Of a DNA stretch of 64,000 nt, positions 52,952 through 61,907 are shown piece by piece. The stretch lies in the NCBI RefSeq assembly GCF_900240245.1, contig NZ_OESQ01000001.1, positions 2,783,905 through 2,847,904 on the forward strand, read 5' to 3'. The DNA is from Lachnoclostridium edouardi. Its GTDB lineage: Bacteria; Bacillota; Clostridia; Lachnospirales; Lachnospiraceae. A model generated the notes under the pieces. That model saw nothing but the letters and a program-made list of their open reading frames with translations, had not been told where the DNA came from and did not search any database. The translations under genes were made by a program, and so were the position numbers. Numbering within the stretch: the stretch's first letter is position 1; each line of letters opens with the position of its first letter.

Positions 52952-55080
52952 AGTGCAGTGAAATCAGAGTGGTAAAAAAGGATGGAACAAGAGAAGATTT
53001 TAATGTAAAAAAGGTAGTTGTGGCGGTGAACAAATCAGCAGAAAGAGCCATGATTCACTTTTCACAGGCAGAGCTTAATTTTATCTGTCAGTTTGTACAG
53101 GAAAAAGCAGAGGAGCTTTGCGTGGCGGAGATTCCTATTGCCAGTATGCATAATCTGGTGGAGGGAGCTTTAGAAAAGGTAAATCCTTTAGTGGCCAAAA
53201 GCTATAGAGATTACAGAAACTACAAGCAGGACTTTGTTCAGATGCTGGATGACGTATACAAAAAAAGCCAGTCTATTATGTACATTGGAGACAAGGAAAA
53301 CAGCAACACAGACAGCGCCCTGGTATCTACAAAGCGCAGCCTGATTTTTAACGAGCTGAATAAATCTCTGTACCAGAAATTCTTTATGACTGTGGAAGAA
53401 CTTCAGGCCTGCAGAGACGGATATCTGTACATTCACGATATGTCTGCAAGGCGGGACACCATGAACTGCTGCCTTTTTGACGTGAAAAATGTGCTTACAG
53501 GCGGCTTTGAAATGGGCAACCTGTGGTATAATGAGCCAAAGACTTTGGATGTGGCATTTGATGTAATCGGAGATATTGTTTTAAGCGCTGCCAGCCAGCA
53601 GTACGGCGGCTTTACAGTGCCAAGCGTAGAAGAAATCCTGGCTCCTTATGCTGAAAAATCATATGAAAAATACATTGAAAAATATATAGACCTGGGCCTT
53701 CCCCAGGAAAGGGCGGAGGAGGTTGCCTGGAAGGACGTGCAAAGGGAAATGGAGCAGGGCTTCCAGGGCTGGGAATACAAATTTAATTCTGTATCCTCCA
53801 GCAGAGGCGATTATCCGTTTATCACTATGACGGCAGGCACAGGCACCAGCCGCTTTGCCAAAATGGCTACAATTACTATGCTGAACGTGCGCAAAGGCGG
53901 AGAGGGGAAAAAAGGCCACAAAAAGCCTGTGCTGTTCCCTAAGCTGGTATTTTTGTATGATGAAAAGCTGCACGGACCTGGAGGAGAGTTGGAGGATGTA
54001 TTTGAAGCCGGAATCCAGTGTTCCAGAAAAACCATGTATCCAGACTGGCTGTCCTTAACAGGAAAAGGTTATATTGCCAGCATGTACAAACAGTATGGAA
54101 AGATTATTTCCCCTATGGGCTGCCGCGCGTTCTTGTCTCCATGGTATGAAAGAGGAGGCATGTACCCTGCAGACGCCAAGGATTCTCCTGTGTTCGTAGG
54201 CCGCTTTAATATTGGAGTAGTCAGCCTTCACCTGCCTATGATTCTGGCTAAGGCCAGACAGGAAAGCAAAGATTTCTATGAGGTATTAGATTATTACCTG
54301 GAATTAATCCGGAAAATCCACATTAGAACATATGCTTATCTGGGGGAGATGCGGGCTTCCACCAATCCTTTAGCATACTGCGAAGGAGGATTTTACGGGG
54401 GAAATCTGGGATTGCATGATAAGATTAAGCCTCTTTTAAAGACAGCTACCGCTTCTTTTGGAATTACAGCCTTTAATGAGCTGCAGCAGCTTTACAACGG
54501 AAAGTCCTTAGTGGAGGACGGCCGGTTTGCCATTGAGGTTTTAGAGCATATTAATAAAAAGGTGGAAGAGTTTAAGCAGGAGGACGGCAATCTTTACGCG
54601 ATTTACGCCACTCCTGCAGAAAATCTCTGCGGTTTGCAGGTAAAACAATTTAGAAAAAAATATGGCATTGTGGAAAATGTTTCTGACAGAGAATACGTAA
54701 GCAACGGCTTCCACTGCCATGTAACAGAAGATATTACGCCTATTGAAAAACAGGATTTAGAATACAGATTCTGGGAGTTATCTAACGGCGGAAAAATCCA
54801 GTATGTAAAATATCCTATTGATTATAATACAGAGGCAATTAAAACTCTGGTGCGCAGAGCTATGGACATGGGATTTTACGAGGGAGTGAACCTTTCCCTG
54901 TCTTATTGCGACGACTGCGGCCATCAGGAGCTGGAAATGGATGTGTGTCCAAAGTGCGGCAGCAGAAATCTGACAAAAATCGACCGTATGAACGGATATC
55001 TTAGCTATTCCAGAGTAAAAGGCGATACCAGGCTGAACGAGGCCAAAATGGCGGAAATCGCAGAACGGAAATCTATGTAG
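52948..55080 (+). CDS. nrdD: Anaerobic ribonucleoside-triphosphate reductase (first copy)
   Basis: Class III ribonucleotide reductase making dNTPs without oxygen. The 710-residue protein has an N-terminal ATP-cone (about 4-95), the catalytic barrel, and a C-terminal zinc site with Cys654, Cys657, Cys667 and Cys670. A glycyl-radical region RMNGYLSY follows, with Gly683 the likely radical site. The start is TTG at 52948, with GGAGG nine bases upstream, overlapping the scpB stop. nrdG follows 18 bases later. It differs clearly from the second copy at 58399. Confidence 0.93.
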   Translation: MKCSEIRVVKKDGTREDFNVKKVVVAVNKSAERAMIHFSQAELNFICQFVQEKAEELCVAEIPIASMHNLVEGALEKVNPLVAKSYRDYRNYKQDFVQMLDDVYKKSQSIMYIGDKENSNTDSALVSTKRSLIFNELNKSLYQKFFMTVEELQACRDGYLYIHDMSARRDTMNCCLFDVKNVLTGGFEMGNLWYNEPKTLDVAFDVIGDIVLSAASQQYGGFTVPSVEEILAPYAEKSYEKYIEKYIDLGLPQERAEEVAWKDVQREMEQGFQGWEYKFNSVSSSRGDYPFITMTAGTGTSRFAKMATITMLNVRKGGEGKKGHKKPVLFPKLVFLYDEKLHGPGGELEDVFEAGIQCSRKTMYPDWLSLTGKGYIASMYKQYGKIISPMGCRAFLSPWYERGGMYPADAKDSPVFVGRFNIGVVSLHLPMILAKARQESKDFYEVLDYYLELIRKIHIRTYAYLGEMRASTNPLAYCEGGFYGGNLGLHDKIKPLLKTATASFGITAFNELQQLYNGKSLVEDGRFAIEVLEHINKKVEEFKQEDGNLYAIYATPAENLCGLQVKQFRKKYGIVENVSDREYVSNGFHCHVTEDITPIEKQDLEYRFWELSNGGKIQYVKYPIDYNTEAIKTLVRRAMDMGFYEGVNLSLSYCDDCGHQELEMDVCPKCGSRNLTKIDRMNGYLSYSRVKGDTRLNEAKMAEIAERKSM

Positions 55081-55098
55081 TAAAGGAAGGACAAAAGG

Positions 55099-55590
55099 AT
55101 GCGTTACCACAACATTACAAAGGATGATATGCTGAATGGGGACGGGCTGCGGGTGGTGCTGTGGGTGGCCGGCTGTAATCACAACTGCCGGGAATGCCAT
55201 AATCCAGTAACCTGGGATATTAGAGGAGGAATCCCTTTTGACCAGGCGGCTAAGGAGGAGTTGTTTGTGCAGCTGGAAAAACCTTATGTAACCGGTATCA
55301 CTCTCAGCGGAGGAGATCCTCTACATCCGTCCAACAGGGAGGATATTGGAAAGCTAATCAGTGAAATATATGAAAAATATCCTCATAAAACCATTTGGCT
55401 TTACACAGGCTATGATTGGGAACAGATCTGCGGCCTTCCATTTATAAAAAAAGTAGACGTAGTTGTAGACGGAGAATTTATTGTAGAAAAAAAAGATACA
55501 AAGCTGTACTGGAGAGGAAGCTCTAACCAGAGAGTCATTGACGTGCAGAGAACCTTAATCAGCGGGGGCGTAGTCCTTCACTGCAGATAA
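55099..55590 (+). CDS. nrdG: Anaerobic ribonucleotide reductase activating protein
   Basis: Radical SAM activase that installs the glycyl radical on NrdD. The 163-residue protein has the Cys-x3-Cys-x2-Cys cluster motif in AGCNHNCRECHNPVTWD, and SGGDPLHP for SAM binding. GAAGGACA precedes the ATG. It is the only nrdG in this window and lies directly after the first nrdD, though two nrdD genes are present. Confidence 0.95.
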   Translation: MRYHNITKDDMLNGDGLRVVLWVAGCNHNCRECHNPVTWDIRGGIPFDQAAKEELFVQLEKPYVTGITLSGGDPLHPSNREDIGKLISEIYEKYPHKTIWLYTGYDWEQICGLPFIKKVDVVVDGEFIVEKKDTKLYWRGSSNQRVIDVQRTLISGGVVLHCR

Positions 55591-55615
55591 AAAATAGTAA
55601 AGGAATGAACAACAG

Positions 55616-56128
55616 ATGAAAAAAATCGCTAAGTTTGAAAAAGTAAGCCTGGATCAGTTTACAAAGGATTGGGCAGGAGAATTTTTAGAAGCCTCAGAGG
55701 CAGAAATAAAAGAAATTTACGACAGTATAAAGCTGCCTAAAAGAGCTACCTGTGGATCTGCCGGCTATGATTTTTATGTGCCTGTGAATATTACTTTAGC
55801 TCCCGGGGAGGAGAAAAAGATTCCTACAGGAATCAGATGCTGGATGGAAGAGGGATGGGTTCTGAAAATTTACCCCAGAAGCGGTTTAGGCTTTAAATTC
55901 CGCCTGCAGTTAAACAACACAGTAGGAATTATAGACAGCGATTACTATGGCTCTGACAATGAAGGACATATTCAGATAAAGGTGACTAACGACGGCCGCC
56001 AGGGCAAGGATGTAGTTTTAGAGGCAGGCACAGGGTTTGCCCAGGGAATTTTTCTGGAATATGGAATTACAATAGACGACGATACTGAGGAGATCAGAAA
56101 CGGAGGCTTTGGAAGCACCACAAGATAA
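55616..56128 (+). CDS. dut: dUTP diphosphatase (trimeric type)
   Basis: Hydrolyses dUTP to dUMP, protecting DNA from uracil. The 170-residue protein has the dUTPase motifs GSAGYDFYVP (1), PRSGLGFK (2), NNTVGIIDSDYYG (3, catalytic Asp) and a C-terminal RNGGFGSTTR (5). An N-terminal extension of about 45 residues precedes motif 1. Placement after nrdD-nrdG groups nucleotide-supply genes. Confidence 0.92.
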   Translation: MKKIAKFEKVSLDQFTKDWAGEFLEASEAEIKEIYDSIKLPKRATCGSAGYDFYVPVNITLAPGEEKKIPTGIRCWMEEGWVLKIYPRSGLGFKFRLQLNNTVGIIDSDYYGSDNEGHIQIKVTNDGRQGKDVVLEAGTGFAQGIFLEYGITIDDDTEEIRNGGFGSTTR

Positions 56129-56138
56129 AGGAGAATAA

Positions 56139-56921
56139 ATGAGCAGGGGAATAAAACGATTTCTGGCGGGAACAGGGGTTTTTTGTATTCTTCTTATTTC
56201 CGGCTGCGGCAGAAGCCAGGAAGAAAAACAGTTAAGGCTTGCTGGAATTGAACAGCTGGATCAGGGAAATTACGAAGAAGCCATTGTTTCCTTTGAGCAG
56301 GCTTTAAAGGCTGCAGACGGAAAAGTAGGAAATATGGAGCTGGACATATTAAAATACAGGGGAGAAGCTGAATATAAAAGCGGAGATTTCCTGGCCGCCG
56401 CTCATACCTATGACGTGTTGATTCAGGTAGATGGACAATTGCCGGAATACCTTTATGGCAGAAGTATATGTTATGCAGGCGCAGGGCAGTTAGAGGAGGC
56501 CGGCGCAGATTATACCCAGGCCCGGAACATGGATGTTCAGATGGACAGGGAGGTATCCTGGAATATGGAAGCTCTTCTGGCTTTGGGGAAAGGGTATCAG
56601 GCTGCAGGAGAAAACCAGAAGGCGGCAGATTTGTACGATTCAGCCATAGCAGGGGGAGCAATAGCCAGCGCGGAAATGTATAATGTGCTGGGAGCGGCCC
56701 AGATAGAGGCGGGAATGTACGACAAGGCGTTACAGCTGTTAGATCAGGGAATAGCCCTGGGAGATCAGGCGGCTATGGGAGATTTAATGTACAACAAGGC
56801 CGTGGCTTTAGAGTACAGCGGAGAGTTTTCTAGGGCCTTAGATTTATTTTTGCAATATAAGGCCTCATATGGGTCTGATGAGAAGCTGGAGAAAGAAATC
56901 GCTTTTCTCAGCACCAGATAA
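56139..56921 (+). CDS. TPR-repeat lipoprotein
   Basis: A 260-residue exported lipoprotein. A hydrophobic signal ends in a lipobox LISGC near residue 23. At least four tetratricopeptide-like repeats follow (GIEQLDQGNYEEAIVSFEQALKA, YKSGDFLAAAHTYDVLIQ, YQAAGENQKAADLYDSAI, IEAGMYDKALQLLDQGI). Such proteins serve as scaffolds; the partner is unknown. GGAG precedes the ATG, and hflX starts 19 bases after the stop. Confidence 0.85.
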   Translation: MSRGIKRFLAGTGVFCILLISGCGRSQEEKQLRLAGIEQLDQGNYEEAIVSFEQALKAADGKVGNMELDILKYRGEAEYKSGDFLAAAHTYDVLIQVDGQLPEYLYGRSICYAGAGQLEEAGADYTQARNMDVQMDREVSWNMEALLALGKGYQAAGENQKAADLYDSAIAGGAIASAEMYNVLGAAQIEAGMYDKALQLLDQGIALGDQAAMGDLMYNKAVALEYSGEFSRALDLFLQYKASYGSDEKLEKEIAFLSTR

Positions 56922-56940
56922 AAGGAAAACAGGAGGTTTC

Positions 56941-58197
56941 ATGGCAGAAACATTTGAAGTAAAAGATATAGAAGAAAAGGTGATTCTGGCCGGCGTCAGC
57001 ACAGGGGAAGCCGACGATACAGAAAATTCTTTAAAAGAGCTGGAGGAGCTGGTAAAGACTGCAGGGGCGGCAACCTTGGCAAAGGTAATCCAAAACAGAG
57101 AAAGAGTTCATCCAGGCACATATTTGGGCAAGGGCAAAATTGAAGAGGTAAGAGAAATGGCTTTAGAGCTGGGAGCCACAGGCATTGTATGTGATGATGA
57201 GCTGTCGCCTGTCCAGATGAGAAATTTAGAGGACGCCTTAGGGATGAAGGTAATGGACAGAACAATGGTGATTCTGGACATTTTTGCCGACAGAGCCACT
57301 ACCAGGGAAGGAAAGATACAGGTGGAGCTGGCCCAGCTGAAATACAGAGCCGTCAGGCTGGTGGGACTGCGCAATTCTCTGTCCCGTTTAGGCGGAGGAA
57401 TCGGCACCAGAGGCCCTGGAGAAACAAAGCTGGAGGTAGACAGAAGGCGGATTCACGACAGAATCGGACAGCTGAAGGCAGAGCTTGCAGACGTAAAGCG
57501 CCACAGGGAGGTTGCCAGACAGCAGAGAAGCAGAAATCATGTAGTGGTAGCCGCTATTGTAGGCTACACCAATGCGGGAAAGTCCACCTTATTAAACCAT
57601 TTAACGGATGCAGGAATCTTGGCAGAGGATAAATTGTTTGCCACCTTAGATCCTACAACCAGAAATTTAAAGCTGCCAAGCGGTCAGGAAATTCTTCTGA
57701 CAGACACAGTAGGCTTTATTAGAAAGCTGCCTCATCATTTAATTGAGGCTTTTAAAAGCACTTTGGAAGAGGCAAAGTATGCAGATATTATTCTTCACGT
57801 AGTAGACTGCTCCAACCCTCAAATGGACATGCAGATGTATGTGGTGTACGATACATTAAGACAGCTGGAGGTAAAGGACAAGGAGATTGTTACAGTATTT
57901 AATAAAATAGACAGTGTGGAAGAGGGAATGATATTAAAAGATCTGACCTCAGATTACCAGGTAAAGCTGTCTGCCAAAACAGGGGAAAATGTGGAGGAGC
58001 TGATAGACATTCTGGAAAAAATACTGCGCAGCAGAAAGGTGTATCTGGAGCAGCTTTATCCCTACAGCCAGGCGGGAAAAATTCAGCTGATCCGCAAATA
58101 TGGAGAGCTGTTAGAGGAAGAATACAGGGAAGACGGCATATATGTAAAGGCCTATGTGGCGGCGGAATCCTATGGAAATGTGCTGCCTGAAAAGTAA
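56941..58197 (+). CDS. hflX: Ribosome-associated GTPase HflX
   Basis: GTPase that splits stalled ribosomes. The 418-residue protein has the N-terminal HflX domain (about 10-180) with HPGTYLGKGKIEEV, and GGGIGTRGPGETKLEVDRRRI. The G domain has VGYTNAGKSTLLN (G1), DTVGFIRKLPHHLIEAF (G3), NKID (G4) and SAKTGE (G5). The start at 56941 has AGGAGG upstream; a longer in-frame ORF lies inside the TPR gene and is rejected. Confidence 0.95.
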   Translation: MAETFEVKDIEEKVILAGVSTGEADDTENSLKELEELVKTAGAATLAKVIQNRERVHPGTYLGKGKIEEVREMALELGATGIVCDDELSPVQMRNLEDALGMKVMDRTMVILDIFADRATTREGKIQVELAQLKYRAVRLVGLRNSLSRLGGGIGTRGPGETKLEVDRRRIHDRIGQLKAELADVKRHREVARQQRSRNHVVVAAIVGYTNAGKSTLLNHLTDAGILAEDKLFATLDPTTRNLKLPSGQEILLTDTVGFIRKLPHHLIEAFKSTLEEAKYADIILHVVDCSNPQMDMQMYVVYDTLRQLEVKDKEIVTVFNKIDSVEEGMILKDLTSDYQVKLSAKTGENVEELIDILEKILRSRKVYLEQLYPYSQAGKIQLIRKYGELLEEEYREDGIYVKAYVAAESYGNVLPEK

Positions 58198-58248
58198 AAA
58201 AATTTTTGAATATTTCCAGAAAATAGATTTATTAGATTTTATAATAAA

Positions 58249-58298
58249 ACACAATATATGGGATAAAATTAAAATCATTCCCAGATATTGTGTTTTTT
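58249..58298 (+). terminator. hflX terminator, also candidate NrdR-box pair
   Basis: ACACAATAT-a-TGGGA (58249-58263) pairs with TCCCA-g-ATATTGTGT (58279-58293) across 15 bases and is followed by TTTTT: a good terminator. Each arm also resembles the NrdR box ACACWATATATWGTGT. The centres are about 29 bp apart, and the second arm covers the -35 of the next promoter. Dual function is inference. Confidence 0.7.
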
Positions 58299-58316
58299 GG
58301 TTTACTCTGCTATAAT
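58288..58316 (+). promoter_or_regulatory. Promoter of the second nrdD
   Basis: TTGTGT (58288-58293), a 17-bp spacer and TATAAT (58311-58316). The -35 overlaps the candidate second NrdR box. Confidence 0.6.
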
Positions 58317-58342
58317 GAATCCTATGTCGTTGTCATCCGGCC

Positions 58343-58360
58343 CAGGCAGTAAACTGCCTG
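58343..58360 (+). promoter_or_regulatory. 18-bp palindrome in the nrdD leader
   Basis: CAGGCAGT-aa-ACTGCCTG lies between the -10 and the ATG. It could be a repressor site or a 5'-leader hairpin. No T-tract follows. Confidence 0.5.
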
Positions 58361-58398
58361 ATTAAAGATGCCGGGGAATAGGAGAAAGGGGCTCTACC

Positions 58399-60768
58399 AT
58401 GATAAGTGTTATTAAACGTGACGGTGAAATTGCAGATTTTAGTCTGATAAAGATTACAGAGGCCATTAAAAAGGCTTTTAAGGCTACGGGGAAGGAATTT
58501 AACAATGAAATTCTGGAACTGCTGTCCCTGCGTGTAACTGCAGATTTCCAGGGAAAAATGAGCGAGGGGAAGATTTCTGTAGAAGAGATTCAGGACAGCG
58601 TGGAGCATGTGCTGGAGCAGACAGGCTACACAGAGGTGGCAAAGGCCTATATTTTATACAGGAAGCAGCGGGAAAAAATCCGCAATATGAAAAATACTAT
58701 TCTGGATTACAAGGATGTAGTGAACAGTTACGTTAAGGTAGAAGACTGGCGCGTAAAAGAGAATTCCACAGTTACCTATTCAGTAGGCGGACTGATTCTC
58801 AGCAACTCAGGAGCAGTTACGGCTAATTATTGGCTGTCTGAAATATATGACAGCGAGATTGCCAGCGCCCACAGAAACGCAGACATTCATCTCCACGATT
58901 TGTCCATGCTGACAGGCTACTGCGCCGGATGGTCTTTAAAGCAGCTGCTGATGGAAGGACTGGGAGGAATTCCGGGAAAAATAACTTCCTCTCCGGCCAA
59001 GCATCTTTCTGTGCTGTGCAACCAGATGGTAAACTTTTTAGGAATTATGCAGAATGAGTGGGCCGGAGCTCAGGCCTTCTCCTCTTTTGACACATATTTG
59101 GCGCCCTTTGTTAAGGTAGATCATCTTACATATCCGGAGGTCAAAAAGTGTATTGAATCCTTTATTTACGGGGTAAATACTCCTAGCCGCTGGGGAACTC
59201 AGGCTCCTTTCTCAAATATTACTTTAGATTGGACTGTGCCGGATGATATGGCTGAAATGAACGCCATAGTAGGCGGCAAAGAGATGGACTTTAAGTATAA
59301 AGACTGTAAAAAAGAAATGGACATGGTAAATAAGGCGTTTATTGAGACAATGATCGACGGGGACGCCAACGGAAGAGGCTTCCAGTATCCTATTCCTACC
59401 TACTCCATTACAAATGACTTTGACTGGTCAGACACAGAGAATAACAGACTGCTGTTTGAAATGACAGCTAAGTATGGCACCCCTTATTTTTCCAATTATA
59501 TTAACAGCGATATGAAGCCCAGCGACGTGCGCAGCATGTGCTGCCGCCTGCGCCTGGATTTAAGAGAGCTGCGGAAGAAAACAGGCGGTTTCTTCGGCTC
59601 AGGAGAAAGCACAGGCTCTATTGGCGTAGTAACTATTAACATGCCAAGGATTGCATATCAGTCCAGAACTGCCGATGAGTTTTACGCCAGACTGGACAGA
59701 ATGATGGACATTGCCGCCCGCTCCTTAAAGGTAAAAAGAGAGGTTATTACAAAGCTTTTAGACGGCGGACTTTATCCATATACAAAAAGGTACTTAGGCA
59801 CATTTGAGAACCATTTTTCCACCATTGGCCTGGTGGGCATGAACGAGGCCGGCTTAAACGCCAGATGGATTGGCAAGGATATGACTCACCCTGAGACTCA
59901 GGAATTTACAAAAAATGTTTTAAACCATATGAGAGAAAGGCTGTCCGAATATCAGGTGCAGTACGGGGACCTGTACAATTTAGAGGCTACGCCTGCAGAA
60001 TCCACCTCTTATCGTCTGGCAAAGCACGACGTAAAAAGATTCCCAGGCATCAAGACGGCTTCCGGAGACTGCGGTTCTCCTTATTATACAAACAGTTCCC
60101 ACCTGCCGGTAGGCTACACATCAGATGTATTTGACGCCCTGGACGTGCAGGATGAGCTGCAGACCCTTTATACTTCAGGTACAGTATTCCACGCATTTTT
60201 AGGAGAAAAGCTGCCTGACTGGAAGGCTGCCGCTAAGCTGGTGCGCACAATTGCAGAAAACTATAAGCTGCCCTACTATACCATCTCTCCTACATACTCA
60301 ATTTGTAAGGAACACGGCTATTTGATCGGTGAGCATTTTACTTGCCCTGTGTGCGGGGAGGAGGCGGAAGTTTACAGCCGGATTACCGGTTACTACCGAC
60401 CTGTGAAAAACTGGAACGAGGGTAAATTAGAGGAATATAAAAACAGAAAAACATATGATGTGTCCCATTCCAACTGGAGAGAAGCAGTTGCAGGCAGGGA
60501 AGAGAAGGAGGAGACAGTTTCAGCCTCAGAAGGTCTGCCTGCAGGAGCATATTTATTTACCACAAAAACATGCCCCAACTGCCGTGTGGCAAAGCAGTTT
60601 TTAAACGGAGTGGAGTATCAGACGATTGATGCGGAGGAAAATCCGGAGCTGGTAACTAGTTTAGGCGTAATGCAGGCCCCCACTTTAGTGCTGGTGACAG
60701 ACGGAAAAATTCAGAAGTATGTAAACGCTTCCAATATTAGAAAATTTACTGAAGAATTGAAAAAATAA
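58399..60768 (+). CDS. nrdD: Anaerobic ribonucleoside-triphosphate reductase with C-terminal redoxin domain (second copy)
   Basis: A 789-residue class III reductase. The N-terminal ATP-cone (about 1-95) is followed by the barrel with CAGWSLKQLLMEGLGGI, RWGTQAPFSNITLDWTVP and FENHFSTIGLVGMNEA. A zinc region with ICKEHGYL and CPVCGEE follows. The glycyl-radical motif RITGYY places the radical at Gly664. Residues about 712-789 form a fused glutaredoxin/thioredoxin-like domain with Cys725 and Cys728 (TCPNCRVAK) and a cis-Pro region MQAPTLVLV. The domain may re-reduce the active site, implying a redoxin-dependent rather than formate-dependent enzyme. No nrdG follows it. Confidence 0.95.
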   Translation: MISVIKRDGEIADFSLIKITEAIKKAFKATGKEFNNEILELLSLRVTADFQGKMSEGKISVEEIQDSVEHVLEQTGYTEVAKAYILYRKQREKIRNMKNTILDYKDVVNSYVKVEDWRVKENSTVTYSVGGLILSNSGAVTANYWLSEIYDSEIASAHRNADIHLHDLSMLTGYCAGWSLKQLLMEGLGGIPGKITSSPAKHLSVLCNQMVNFLGIMQNEWAGAQAFSSFDTYLAPFVKVDHLTYPEVKKCIESFIYGVNTPSRWGTQAPFSNITLDWTVPDDMAEMNAIVGGKEMDFKYKDCKKEMDMVNKAFIETMIDGDANGRGFQYPIPTYSITNDFDWSDTENNRLLFEMTAKYGTPYFSNYINSDMKPSDVRSMCCRLRLDLRELRKKTGGFFGSGESTGSIGVVTINMPRIAYQSRTADEFYARLDRMMDIAARSLKVKREVITKLLDGGLYPYTKRYLGTFENHFSTIGLVGMNEAGLNARWIGKDMTHPETQEFTKNVLNHMRERLSEYQVQYGDLYNLEATPAESTSYRLAKHDVKRFPGIKTASGDCGSPYYTNSSHLPVGYTSDVFDALDVQDELQTLYTSGTVFHAFLGEKLPDWKAAAKLVRTIAENYKLPYYTISPTYSICKEHGYLIGEHFTCPVCGEEAEVYSRITGYYRPVKNWNEGKLEEYKNRKTYDVSHSNWREAVAGREEKEETVSASEGLPAGAYLFTTKTCPNCRVAKQFLNGVEYQTIDAEENPELVTSLGVMQAPTLVLVTDGKIQKYVNASNIRKFTEELKK

Positions 60769-60775
60769 ATGCTGC

Positions 60776-60804
60776 TTTCCAAATCTCCAGGTTTTTGTTA
60801 TAAT
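60776..60804 (+). promoter_or_regulatory. Promoter of the Asp23-family gene
   Basis: TTTCCA (60776-60781), a 17-bp spacer and TATAAT (60799-60804), 36 bases before the GTG start. Confidence 0.55.
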
Positions 60805-60840
60805 GTTAAAAGATATCCTAACAGTCAGGAGGAGATTATT

Positions 60841-61227
60841 GTGGCAAATACAGAAATCAGAGAGTCTCACAAATTGTACGAAAAAGATAAAATCGGAGAA
60901 GTGCAGATTGCCGACGAGGTAGTGGCGATTATTGCAGGCTTGGCTTCCACAGAGGTGGAGGGAGTAGCGTCTATGGCCGGCAACATTACAAATGAATTAG
61001 TCAGCAGGCTGGGTATGAAAAATCTGTCCAAGGGAGTAAAGGTAGAGGTTACAGAGGAGCATGTGTCTGTGGAATTATCCTTGAATATCCAATACGGTTA
61101 CAATATTCCCCAGGTCAGCGCCCAGGTACAGGAAAAGGTTAAAACAGCCATTGAAAATATGACAGGGCTGACTGTACTGGATGTAAATATTAAAATTGCA
61201 GGGGTAGAGATGGAGGCGGGGGTCTGA
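60841..61227 (+). CDS. Asp23/Gls24 family envelope stress protein
   Basis: A 128-residue DUF322 protein with the family pattern IGEVQIADEVVAIIAGLASTEVEGVASMAGN, VKVEVTEEHVSVELSLNIQYGYNIPQVSAQVQEKVKTAIENMTGL and VLDVNIKIAGVEM. Such proteins act in envelope homeostasis or accompany fatty-acid and nusB loci in Clostridia. The start is GTG at 60841, with AGGAGGAG upstream; an in-frame ATG at 60769 lies upstream of the promoter. nusB lies downstream beyond a terminator. Confidence 0.9.
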   Translation: MANTEIRESHKLYEKDKIGEVQIADEVVAIIAGLASTEVEGVASMAGNITNELVSRLGMKNLSKGVKVEVTEEHVSVELSLNIQYGYNIPQVSAQVQEKVKTAIENMTGLTVLDVNIKIAGVEMEAGV

Positions 61228-61241
61228 CCGCCTAAGCTTTA

Positions 61242-61324
61242 AGACCTGTCAAAAAGAAAAGAGGATGCTGGAAAATAGTCAAAATAAAAAGGCTGTTTCC
61301 CCAGCGTCCTCTTTTTTCAGGTCT
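61242..61324. terminator. Long two-part terminator hairpin
   Basis: The inner stem AGAGGA-t-GCTGG (61260-61271) pairs with CCAGC-g-TCCTCT (61301-61312) and is followed by TTTTTT. The outer arms AGACCTG and CAGGTCT (61242-61248, 61318-61324) extend it. It ends the Asp23 transcript. Confidence 0.85.
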
Positions 61325-61342
61325 GAGTTTTAGTTTTTTCTA

Positions 61343-61371
61343 TTGTGGAAATTTCCATAGTACGTTATAAT
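61343..61371 (+). promoter_or_regulatory. nusB operon promoter
   Basis: TTGTGG (61343-61348), a 17-bp spacer and TATAAT (61366-61371), about 90 bases before the nusB ATG. Confidence 0.7.
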
Positions 61372-61460
61372 TAGAAACTAGTTTAGTATGCCTGAAGGCC
61401 AGGCCCAAAAAGTACAATGATAACTTATTAAAGGAAATAAAGATACCAGGAGGAATAAAC

Positions 61461-61907
61461 ATGACCAGAAGAGAACTGCGGGAACATTGCTTTAAAATGT
61501 TGTTTTGCGCTGATTTTTATAATACAGAGGAGGCCAAAATGCAGTTAGAACAGTATTTCCAGGCTCCAGAGGAAGATGAAACTACGCCGGAGGGAAATAC
61601 AAAAATTCTGCACCAGGTAGAGCTGAATGACACCTACAGAGAGTATATCCAAAACCGGGTGGAGGATATTATGGCTCATTTAGAGATTTTGGACGAAAAG
61701 ATTAATGAGGTGGCGGAAGGCTGGAAAACAAAGCGGATGGGAAAGGTGGAGTTGACGATCCTTAGGCTGGCTGTTTATGAGCTTCAGTTTGACGATGAAA
61801 TTCCTGAAAGAGTGGCTATTAACGAGGCTGTGGAGCTGGCTAAAAAGTTCGGCGGCAGCGAGGCCCCTGGATTTGTCAACGGAATTTTGGCTAAATTGGT
61901 GGGATAA
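61461..61907 (+). CDS. nusB: Transcription antitermination factor NusB
   Basis: Binds boxA RNA with NusE for rRNA antitermination. The 148-residue all-helical protein has the N-terminal RRELREHCFKMLFCADFY and the C-terminal signature WKTKRMGKVELTILRLAVYELQFDDEIPERVAINEAVELAKKFGGSEAPGFVNGIL. GGAGG precedes the ATG. The stop is immediately followed by the xseA ATG. Confidence 0.96.
   Translation: MTRRELREHCFKMLFCADFYNTEEAKMQLEQYFQAPEEDETTPEGNTKILHQVELNDTYREYIQNRVEDIMAHLEILDEKINEVAEGWKTKRMGKVELTILRLAVYELQFDDEIPERVAINEAVELAKKFGGSEAPGFVNGILAKLVG

Noticed and set aside
56869..56940. Upstream extension of hflX
   Set aside because: It overlaps the TPR lipoprotein gene; ATG 56941 has AGGAGG and the family N-terminus.
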